Shown here piece by piece: positions 19,548 through 27,364 of a DNA stretch of 64,000 nucleotides (positions are counted from its first letter, which is position 1; each line of letters begins with the position of its first letter). The stretch spans positions 1-64,000 of the forward strand of contig JADHUI010000007.1 of assembly GCA_016784605.1 (NCBI GenBank), in the 5' to 3' direction. Source of the DNA: Fidelibacterota bacterium (lineage in GTDB: Bacteria; Fidelibacterota; Marinisomatia; Marinisomatales; UBA1611). The translations under genes and the position numbers were made by a program. The notes under the pieces were generated by a model that saw only the letters and a program-made list of their open reading frames with translations, had not been told where the DNA came from and searched no databases.

Positions 19548-20420
19548 TTACTTTAAAATACTGGAAATAGCTCTATAACTACCTAATATAGATATGATTG
19601 CTGCTAAACCAGCTAACCATAACCACAAAAACGGATCAACCGATAAGGATATTTTCAAATGTGCAACAGATTGTATAAGAAAATTACTTCCACGAATAAA
19701 CCCTAGCATACTTGGGTAAACCAAGAGTGTAGAAAGCCCGCCCATCAAAAGGCCTTCGAATACAAACGGCATTTTAATGAATGATTTGGTTGCACCGATT
19801 AACTGCATTGAATAAATAAGTTTTCTTCGGGAATAAACGCTCAACTTAACTGTGTTATATATGACCAATACCGCTATTAATACAATTAGCCCTGATACAA
19901 ACGGAAAATTGGCTAAAAGCTTCTGATAATACCTTTCTAGTTTATTCACTAAAATGCCTTGGTGGCGAACAACATCTACTCCATCCATTGATTTTATTTC
20001 TTCAATAATCGCGTTGAATTTTAATCTTTTTGCGCTGTTACGATTAAAGTTAACGACTGTACTTGCCGGAAGAGGATTGTAACCCAATACATCAAATATA
20101 TCTTCTCCAAATTGGTCCCTGAATATATTTACAGCATCTTTTTTCTCAATCACAGTGGCAGAACGTACACCTCGAATTTTTCTAATTTTTTCTGCAATTA
20201 CTTTTGCTTGGAGATCACTAACATTTTGTTCATAGAAGACATCAACTTTATATTTAGACCTCACGTATTGAATTATTTTATGGATATTTTCACCACCCAC
20301 CATAAAAAGTCCGACGATAATAAGGGTTACATAAAGTGTAAAAACAGCCGTGAAAGAAGTCGCCTTATGGCGCCAAACGTTTTTGAATCCTTCAGATATT
20401 AGAAAAAATAATTGGTCCAT
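19548..20420 (-). CDS. ftsX: Cell division protein FtsX
   Basis: 290 residues from ATG at 20420; a TTG one codon earlier is less likely. FtsX-family permease: first membrane helix about 20-41, an extracellular domain (about 45-165, including VDVFYEQNVSDLQAKVIAE), then three helices. With FtsE it forms the complex that activates cell-wall hydrolases at the septum. The start overlaps the ftsE TGA (TGATG). Confidence 0.93.
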   Translation of the reverse strand: MDQLFFLISEGFKNVWRHKATSFTAVFTLYVTLIIVGLFMVGGENIHKIIQYVRSKYKVDVFYEQNVSDLQAKVIAEKIRKIRGVRSATVIEKKDAVNIFRDQFGEDIFDVLGYNPLPASTVVNFNRNSAKRLKFNAIIEEIKSMDGVDVVRHQGILVNKLERYYQKLLANFPFVSGLIVLIAVLVIYNTVKLSVYSRRKLIYSMQLIGATKSFIKMPFVFEGLLMGGLSTLLVYPSMLGFIRGSNFLIQSVAHLKISLSVDPFLWLWLAGLAAIISILGSYRAISSILK

Positions 20421-21076
20421 CAACCATTCCCTCTTAGATGCCCATTTTGAAGCTCCATAATTCTGTAGCCTCGGCCTTTTATAAGATTATAATTATGGGA
20501 TGCCATTAAGATTGTTGTACCCGTTTCATGAATCTCTTGTAACAACTTTACAAGTTCAAAAGCTGAGACTGGGTCGAGATTTCCTGTAGGTTCATCCGCT
20601 AACAAAATGGAAGGATCTTTTACAATCGCTCTTGCCAAGGAAGCACGTTGTTGTTCTCCTCCAGACAATTGGGTTGGATTCAATTTTTCTTTTCCGTCTA
20701 ATTTCACTAAATCGATGCATTCTTCAACGCGTTCAGTTATTTCTTTTGCTGGGAAACCTAATACATGTAAAGGTAAAGCAATATTATCATACACATTCCG
20801 ATCTTCGAGAAGTTGATAATTTTGAAAAACCATGCCAATGTCCCTACGTGCATATGCGATTTTTCTTTTTTTAATTTTATTACTAGAATAGTCACCCGCT
20901 CTTACAATACCGGACTGTGGAAATAAATCGAAATAAATAAGTCGCATTAAAGTGGTTTTTCCTGAACCCGTAGGCCCAATTAGAAAAGTAAAATCATTTT
21001 CGGGTATTGAAAAACTTAAATTATTGACCCCCACATCTTTTTGGTGGTTGTACGTTACATTCTGAAATTCAATCAT
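20420..21076 (-). CDS. ftsE: Cell division ATP-binding protein FtsE
   Basis: 218 residues, the ABC ATPase partner of FtsX. Walker A GPTGSGKTT (about 34-42), Q-loop MVFQNYQLL, signature LSGGEQQR, Walker B ILLADEPTGNLDP and the H-loop ASHN are all intact. Length is normal. It is coupled to ftsX and terminates in TGA. Confidence 0.95.
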   Translation of the reverse strand: MIEFQNVTYNHQKDVGVNNLSFSIPENDFTFLIGPTGSGKTTLMRLIYFDLFPQSGIVRAGDYSSNKIKKRKIAYARRDIGMVFQNYQLLEDRNVYDNIALPLHVLGFPAKEITERVEECIDLVKLDGKEKLNPTQLSGGEQQRASLARAIVKDPSILLADEPTGNLDPVSAFELVKLLQEIHETGTTILMASHNYNLIKGRGYRIMELQNGHLRGNG

Positions 21077-21124
21077 GGGGTAAACTTAATCATTTTTAGA
21101 TAACAATTTTACGAAGATTATAGC

Positions 21125-22174
21125 TTAAATATTACTAATTGCCCAAACGAGATAAAGGATGTAAACACTTATAAGTAAAATCCCGGAAAATTTTCCGAGT
21201 CGCCATTTTCGAATTAATAGAATGATGAAAACAACAACAACAGAGGCAAACAAAAGAATAACACTACTAAATAGGTTTTCCTTCCCAACAATTAAAGGGC
21301 CATCTGTTAAAAATAGGATTACCATCCATGGAATCCCTAGTCCGATAAGTATATCAAATATATTGGAACCCAATGCATTACTAATAGCCATTCCACCTCG
21401 ACCTTGTCTAGCGACAATGATAGAAGACATAAGATCCGGAATAGAAGTTCCGATGGCTAAAACGGTTAATGCAATAATTGCTTGCGGGATGTGTAAAATA
21501 TGAGAAATCATAACAGCTGATTCGACAAGTACCCAACTTAAACCACCAATAAATGAAATTGAAATAAAGAAGTTTATTAAATAATGATTCGCTGAAAGAA
21601 AACATTTCGAAAGGAGGAAATCAAATGGTTTGAAAATGAGGGTCCATCCTGAGCTTTCAGATTCTTTATCCTTCTCAATAATATCTTCTTGTGAATCATC
21701 TTTGTATGGAAGGAATTTTCGCCAATTCATTACAGATACAACATATAAAATATATACAAAAATGAAGGAACCTGCTTCTATCATGGTAATTTGGCCGTCA
21801 GAAAAGGACCATAATAAAAACACAATTGAAAGAGAATAAAAAATGGAATCTCTTAAAACGGGTTGCCATGCAAGAATTGTATTTCGAACAATCGCTGATG
21901 CGCCGATAATCACTAATAAATTAAATAAGGCAGACCCGACGATTGTCCCGATACCAATCTCCGCATAATCCCCGGGTTTTAATACTGAAATAATAGAAAC
22001 AAAAAATTCAGGAGCACTCGACCCTATAGCCATTAATGTGGCGCCAGCTACATCGGATGACATTTTCAGGTCTTTAGCGACCTTATCTAATGATTCGACA
22101 AAATAATCGTCGCAAACGTGTGCAAGTAGATAAAATGAAATGATTAATACAATAATGAGTGAAAATAAAACCAT
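21125..22174 (-). CDS. Na+/Ca2+ exchanger family antiporter (CaCA, YrbG-like)
   Basis: 349 residues with about ten hydrophobic helices in two homologous halves. The alpha repeats that bind cations are clear: GATLMAIGSSAPEFFVS near 44-60, and LTVLAIGTSIPDLMSS in the second half. A hydrophilic loop (about 160-180) separates the halves. It probably extrudes Ca2+ in exchange for Na+ or H+ across the inner membrane. Only three bases separate its start from the nadD stop. Confidence 0.9.
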   Translation of the reverse strand: MVLFSLIIVLIISFYLLAHVCDDYFVESLDKVAKDLKMSSDVAGATLMAIGSSAPEFFVSIISVLKPGDYAEIGIGTIVGSALFNLLVIIGASAIVRNTILAWQPVLRDSIFYSLSIVFLLWSFSDGQITMIEAGSFIFVYILYVVSVMNWRKFLPYKDDSQEDIIEKDKESESSGWTLIFKPFDFLLSKCFLSANHYLINFFISISFIGGLSWVLVESAVMISHILHIPQAIIALTVLAIGTSIPDLMSSIIVARQGRGGMAISNALGSNIFDILIGLGIPWMVILFLTDGPLIVGKENLFSSVILLFASVVVVFIILLIRKWRLGKFSGILLISVYILYLVWAISNI

Positions 22175-22177
22175 TGT

Positions 22178-22765
22178 TTATTTCTTGTTTTGAAAAAGAT
22201 TTTGTTTATTAATGTAATCCCAAACATCTAAAGGAACCATATATCGAATTGTTTTACCCTGTGTCCAACGACTACGTATTGTTGTAGATGATATTTCAAA
22301 TCTTGGAATATTCGCAAATTGAATTTTCTTTAATACCCATGGTTGAATTTCGCTCGGTTTAAAACCAGGACGCACAGCTACAATTACTTGGCAAATATTT
22401 AAAATTTCTTCAGCATTTTTCCACGTATGGAAATCGCTTAACGAATCACTTCCCATAAGGTAAAATAATTCTGGTTTATCTAACGTGAATTGATTTTTTA
22501 TATAATTGATTGTGTCAATTGAATATGAAATACCTTTTCGTTTTATCTCTAAATCGCACAATTCAAAATTGGGATTGTTTGCAATGGCAATTTTCAACAT
22601 ATTTAGTCGATGTTCAACCGGGCTTGTAAAAATTTTATGTGGCGGTTCATATGCTGGAATGAACATGATTTTATCAAAGGCTTCTACTTCGCAAATCGTT
22701 TGCGCAATGAGTAAATGTCCTATATGGGGTGGATCAAATGTTCCACCAAATAAACAAACCTTCAA
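22178..22765 (-). CDS. nadD: Nicotinate-nucleotide adenylyltransferase
   Basis: 195 residues from a TTG start whose bases overlap the bamD TGA (TTGA). It adenylylates nicotinate mononucleotide in NAD synthesis. Motifs: FGGTFDPPHIGHLLIAQ at 6-22, MGSDSLSDFHTWKN near 108-121, and ISSTTIRSRW in the C-terminal region. Length is normal for NadD. Confidence 0.95.
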   Translation of the reverse strand: MKVCLFGGTFDPPHIGHLLIAQTICEVEAFDKIMFIPAYEPPHKIFTSPVEHRLNMLKIAIANNPNFELCDLEIKRKGISYSIDTINYIKNQFTLDKPELFYLMGSDSLSDFHTWKNAEEILNICQVIVAVRPGFKPSEIQPWVLKKIQFANIPRFEISSTTIRSRWTQGKTIRYMVPLDVWDYINKQNLFQNKK

Positions 22766-23523
22766 TTGGATTCCTTTTTCAATGATTTCTTAGCATTACT
22801 CAGATATTTTTGAGCCTTTTTTCGTAAGTCATCTGATTTAATTTTTTGATTATTATTCGTCCAATAATCATTCGCAATAGATATATCACCCAATAAACAA
22901 TGACTTCTTATTATACCAAAATGCGCATTCTCAGCATAAGCCGTATCATAATAATTATCCAGTAATTGTTCATAAGCAAAAATGGCTGATTGGTGCTCTT
23001 CCATCTTATTATAAAGAATCCCTGTTTCATAAACTTTAAAAGCCATTTTATTGCGTAACTCTTGGATTGCGACAAGTGCTTCGCTTACCTTGGGTGAAGA
23101 TGGAAAATCTTCAATGAATTCTTGATAACGTTCTAAGGCTTTTTGAGAATAAGTCTGATCCAAATAATATTCTGGAGACTCAATGTCATATGCTTCACAT
23201 ATTCGATATCGTGCTTTTTCAACATAAGGACTGAAGGCCATTTTACGTGCTAATTTTTCAAATTCGGATATGGCTAATAAATATTCTTTATTAAGATAAA
23301 ATGATTCACCTAAATAAAATTGCGCATCATCGCCTAGATCGCTACCAATTCCACGAATAACGATATATTGAAATTCTTCTTGTGCACGAAGATACTTTTT
23401 ATCTTCCAAAAAAGCTTTACCTTGACTAAATCGTGATTCTAAATCAATGGTAATATCAGGTTTATTGCCAGAGCAATTAAAGAAGATTGAACTTAAAATA
23501 ATGATTACTAATCGTTTTTGCAT
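22762..23523 (-). CDS. bamD: BamD-like outer-membrane assembly lipoprotein
   Basis: 253 residues. The signal peptide ends at a lipobox-like SIFFNC (Cys17), then TPR repeats typical of BamD/YfiO (SQGKAFLEDKKYLRAQEEFQ, YLGESFYLNKEYLLAISEFE, QKALERYQEFIEDFPSS). BamD helps BamA insert beta-barrel proteins, of which this window encodes many. It is followed (overlapping) by nadD and preceded by a DUF5683-like gene at six bases. Confidence 0.85.
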   Translation of the reverse strand: MQKRLVIIILSSIFFNCSGNKPDITIDLESRFSQGKAFLEDKKYLRAQEEFQYIVIRGIGSDLGDDAQFYLGESFYLNKEYLLAISEFEKLARKMAFSPYVEKARYRICEAYDIESPEYYLDQTYSQKALERYQEFIEDFPSSPKVSEALVAIQELRNKMAFKVYETGILYNKMEEHQSAIFAYEQLLDNYYDTAYAENAHFGIIRSHCLLGDISIANDYWTNNNQKIKSDDLRKKAQKYLSNAKKSLKKESN

Positions 23524-23529
23524 TGTTAA

Positions 23530-24408
23530 TTAAAATTCCATGGTTAATGAAATGCCGCCAATCCCACTTTTGTTTCTGGGGTTATATAATAAGGCAACTT
23601 TCGGGTTGTTTAATATTCTTGATTTCTTTTGCGCAAATAAGACCGCTTCCAAACCGGATAAAACATGATTAAACATTAAAGCTGTGATTGAATATTTTGC
23701 AATAAGTTTATATTGGTTTGAATCAAAACGCATATTTAAATAGGTATCTTTTAAATCGGTCATTACTAAAATTTCTACTGAAGTATCACTAACCGCTTTT
23801 TCAGTCAAATTAAAATCATCTGCATCTGACCAACCACCTGCAAATTGGTTATATTTTCCAACATTTTCATAAAAATGATGGTCTCGTACAACAGAAACGT
23901 AGTTATTTGTAATCCAGTCATAATGACCTTCAATATCATCCGAGGATACAAAGCTACCATATTCAGAGACTAATGTTTCATCATTTATTTTAAGTATGAG
24001 TGAATGGGAACCGCCGCTTAATTGAATCCCATATTGGCCTAAATCAGCATTATGCGCTTGTGTAAAAATATACCAATTTTGTAATGTCCAACTTGCATCC
24101 GCAAATAATTCATAATCGTGCTGGGATGTTTGCCCGAGGTTATGGAAATAATATGCACTCGTAATACTTGCAACTTCAAAGCCTAAAAAGGATAATGTTT
24201 TCCAAATTGGCGCTTTATTATAGGCTTGTCCCCATCCAGGTATAACCAAAGATTTAATGAGTGATTTACCGGTATAAATGACATTGGTCGTTTCAGTAGT
24301 ATCTACTCGACTAGAGTCTGAAAATGAATAATCATTATGACGATAGAAAGACGAATAATCTTTTCCATCCAATTGTGTCGTCAGAATGACAACACTTAAT
24401 GGTAGCAT
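23530..24408 (-). CDS. DUF5683-like membrane protein
   Basis: 292 residues from the ATG at 24408, seven bases after the preceding gene's TAG and behind AGAAG. The open frame extends into the upstream gene but that part is a shadow. A signal-like N-terminus (MLPLSVVILTTQLDG) is followed by SLVIPGWGQAYNKAPIWKTL (about 65-85), the hallmark of DUF5683, with a second hydrophobic segment behind it. A C-terminal region includes ALMFNHVLSGLEAVLFAQK. Exported or membrane protein of unknown function, often near BamD in FCB bacteria. Confidence 0.7.
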   Translation of the reverse strand: MLPLSVVILTTQLDGKDYSSFYRHNDYSFSDSSRVDTTETTNVIYTGKSLIKSLVIPGWGQAYNKAPIWKTLSFLGFEVASITSAYYFHNLGQTSQHDYELFADASWTLQNWYIFTQAHNADLGQYGIQLSGGSHSLILKINDETLVSEYGSFVSSDDIEGHYDWITNNYVSVVRDHHFYENVGKYNQFAGGWSDADDFNLTEKAVSDTSVEILVMTDLKDTYLNMRFDSNQYKLIAKYSITALMFNHVLSGLEAVLFAQKKSRILNNPKVALLYNPRNKSGIGGISLTMEF

Positions 24409-24415
24409 TAATCTT

Positions 24416-27364
24416 CTAATAATTAAATAAAAGTGAGAAGTAATATGTTGGTTCATTGCCATATAAAATTTCTTGCCCTTTAACTGTTTTAATAAAATCA
24501 TCCATTCCTTTATGAATTTCTACCCCAATAGCAGTTGGGAAGTTATAAAAAGAAAACCCATTAATTCGCCATTGAATTCCAATTGATTTTTTTAAGTTAA
24601 TTTGAGTGTTTTTACTCCATGCATCTCCTACTTGAAACATAAAGCCTAAATAGCTGTTTTGAAATAAAGTCCAACCAAATGGAAAAGTTTTTTCTGTAAA
24701 TAAGGGGAATCGAAATGTGGATTCAAATAAAGCAAATCGTGTTCCTTCAATACTATAGAATGGATATCCTTTAAGCCCAGTCAAGCCTCCATTAAAAAAA
24801 TGGAAGAATGAATCTACTTTAGTCGATGAATATGTAAAGCCTGCATTGGCCGTTGTATTGATCGTCCACCTTTCTGTGTTTGGTAATTCATAATGGTAAC
24901 TACCCCCTCCTTGCCACTTTAATAAATTATGTGGTCCGAAATCTTCCTTCAATGTTCCAGCGTCTGAAAAATCTAACCCTTCGATAAAATCATTTTTTTC
25001 CAAATCCAATGTAGTCCATACTTTATAACCTTGAGATGGATTTATATCTCTATCATATCTTTTTTTAATTTGATCCATTTTCCAATTGAGCCCAATAGAT
25101 GAACTGCGATAGTAATCGTAAGCCAGCCCACCCGTTAAACCTTCCGTGGGAATAGATTCTGAAATAAAAGCGCGATATCGTTGCCAAATGGAATAAAACT
25201 CAAACTGGCTACCGTAAAATGGGAGACGCATTCCTGCTCGGAAAAAAGTAAGCCTAAATTTTATTTGATCATTAATAGGATAGGTGTTTCTGTATTTATA
25301 TGAATCAGAAATATTTCGCGTTAAATAGAATGTCTCAAAAAAAAGCGTTGGAAAAAAGCGCCTAAATTCAAAAATAAAGAATAAGTCTGCATCATTTAAA
25401 TTGTTTAATGAAGCACCACCAAAAACATTTAGTCTATCTAATATTTCATTGGAATAAAAATAAAACCCGGGTTTAACCGTTCCATAATCTATCATTAGTT
25501 TAGGCAGAATAAACATTTTCGGAAATTGATCCACATAGGATGTTGACTCTTGCTGATTCTGTGAAATGATGGGTTTATTCAGTGACTCGTTTCTAAGAAA
25601 ATAGGTTGGGGAATATCCGATGAATTCATCATCCATTAAATTGATTGAATCTAGAAGAGCTATTTTATATCCACCATTATCATATAATGAATATAATATT
25701 TGTCCTTTATGATTCATATTTGGCATAAAAGCACCACCCAAAACATTTGTAATAAACCCCTGCGTAGAGTCGGCGTTGTTTATCATAAATAAGTTATAAA
25801 TCCCAGTACGGTCGTCGGAAAGTAAAATTTCACCTCGAGACGTAATTTGGATATCTCGTTCGTCCCATAATTCATTATTTAATAATAATCCTACCGAGTC
25901 TGACTTAAAATCATAATATTGAATATTTCTATAATGATGTTCTGTGGTTGTAAAAACTAATTGATGCGCGTTTTTATTATAAGCCATAGATGATATCATA
26001 GGTCGATGATCAAAATGAGTCAATTGCTCAATAGAATCGCTATTAAAATGATATAAAAACACATTTTGCCCACCGTCATATGTAGATAAGAACGCAATAG
26101 AGCTATCCATTGGGATATAAACGGGAGAAAATGCTCTGGCATCGATTGTTAATCTTACTTCTTTTTCCGTTGCGAGTTCAAATTCGTAAATATCAAAATA
26201 TTTAGATCCATTATTATTCGGAAATTTTGACTTTTTACTATAGTAAATCTTTTCGCCAGATGGATGCCAGCTGGGTGCAGAATGAATTCCAGACATTAAT
26301 TTTTTATCTTCATTTGCCTTAAAATCATGGAAAAATAACTCCGTTTGTCCGAAATAATCATTATTTCTATTGGTTAACCATGCAAAGCCTGTCCCTTGTG
26401 GATTCCAAATTGGATGCGCATTAAAAGTGCCTTCATCTTTAATAATATTACCAGATACAGGATTAATATTAATGGGATTAGTTAAGAGATGATACCGAGC
26501 GTTTAACGATTCTAAAAATCGTTCATAAATGAAAAACCCATCTTCTCCTAATACATTGAATAAAGCATCGGAAATGGAAAATTGAAAAGGATCGCTTAAA
26601 TCTTCCATAATTTCTCTAAGTTTTTCTGCTCCATATTTAACAGCTATGTATTTGCAAAAAGCAAAACCTGTATTATAGGTGGATTCATTCCCAATGCCAC
26701 GTTTACCGAAAGTGTTAATTTCATCAAAAGACAAGAAATTGTCATTTAAAGATCGATCTCGTAATATCATATCACGGTGTGAATCCCAATGATCCCAATC
26801 GGCTCCCTCATACATATATTGTGCAACACCTTCTGCCAACCACGGTGGAACGACCGTACCTGGCACAGGGAAACTAACTAATGTATTGGGAAAACCGTAT
26901 AAAACATCTTTTCTTTTCTCTTTTTCATATCCCATAAATTGAAAATAAGCTCCAGGAAAAGATAAACCCGCTTTCATTGCTTTTTGAAGAGAAATGATAT
27001 GTGTGAATTCATGTGTGATTACATTTTGTAACCATCGATGGCTTCCGCGTAGTTCAAAATCAAGCGGGGATGCCCATATAACCATTTTATTATCATAATA
27101 ATAGGCAGCGCCATTGGAATAGTCATCCGGATCAATGAGAACTAAGTGTGTTTTTGATGGGGGCTCGTACTCATATAATGCAGTTACATGCGGATAAATT
27201 GTTTCCGCTACCGTTGCAGCTTCTCGAGCAGTTTGTTCTGTTTCATCATGAAAATGAATTTTAAAATGATCCGTTTCAATTGAATGCCAATTGAGCTCAG
27301 GATGATTATACTGAACTTGAGCAAACGATATGGATAAGACTAAAATAGTTGGAATCCATTTCAT
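24416..27364 (-). CDS. Exported zincin peptidase with beta-propeller and C-terminal barrel
   Basis: 982 residues with a signal peptide (MKWIPTILVLSISFA). The N-terminal peptidase domain of the MA-like type has HEFTH at 118-122 and WLAEG with a likely third zinc ligand Glu178. Residues about 310-600 hold TolB/WD40-like blades (HPIWNPQGTGFAWLTN, SAPSWHPSGEKIYYS). The C-terminal third (about 630-982) is beta-rich, ends in Phe-Asn-Tyr and resembles a surface-antigen-type outer-membrane barrel. I infer a barrel-anchored protease on the cell surface or in the periplasm. Its ATG overlaps the stop of the preceding T9SS cargo gene. Confidence 0.8.
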   Translation of the reverse strand: MKWIPTILVLSISFAQVQYNHPELNWHSIETDHFKIHFHDETEQTAREAATVAETIYPHVTALYEYEPPSKTHLVLIDPDDYSNGAAYYYDNKMVIWASPLDFELRGSHRWLQNVITHEFTHIISLQKAMKAGLSFPGAYFQFMGYEKEKRKDVLYGFPNTLVSFPVPGTVVPPWLAEGVAQYMYEGADWDHWDSHRDMILRDRSLNDNFLSFDEINTFGKRGIGNESTYNTGFAFCKYIAVKYGAEKLREIMEDLSDPFQFSISDALFNVLGEDGFFIYERFLESLNARYHLLTNPININPVSGNIIKDEGTFNAHPIWNPQGTGFAWLTNRNNDYFGQTELFFHDFKANEDKKLMSGIHSAPSWHPSGEKIYYSKKSKFPNNNGSKYFDIYEFELATEKEVRLTIDARAFSPVYIPMDSSIAFLSTYDGGQNVFLYHFNSDSIEQLTHFDHRPMISSMAYNKNAHQLVFTTTEHHYRNIQYYDFKSDSVGLLLNNELWDERDIQITSRGEILLSDDRTGIYNLFMINNADSTQGFITNVLGGAFMPNMNHKGQILYSLYDNGGYKIALLDSINLMDDEFIGYSPTYFLRNESLNKPIISQNQQESTSYVDQFPKMFILPKLMIDYGTVKPGFYFYSNEILDRLNVFGGASLNNLNDADLFFIFEFRRFFPTLFFETFYLTRNISDSYKYRNTYPINDQIKFRLTFFRAGMRLPFYGSQFEFYSIWQRYRAFISESIPTEGLTGGLAYDYYRSSSIGLNWKMDQIKKRYDRDINPSQGYKVWTTLDLEKNDFIEGLDFSDAGTLKEDFGPHNLLKWQGGGSYHYELPNTERWTINTTANAGFTYSSTKVDSFFHFFNGGLTGLKGYPFYSIEGTRFALFESTFRFPLFTEKTFPFGWTLFQNSYLGFMFQVGDAWSKNTQINLKKSIGIQWRINGFSFYNFPTAIGVEIHKGMDDFIKTVKGQEILYGNEPTYYFSLLFNY

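Noticed and set aside
20420-20422. Genome-wide recoding of TGA (as Trp or Gly) to explain the in-frame TGA
   Set aside because: TGA ends ftsE, rsmD, grpE, bamD, pgpA and recR at their normal C-termini, usually overlapping the next ATG, so it is a stop codon here.
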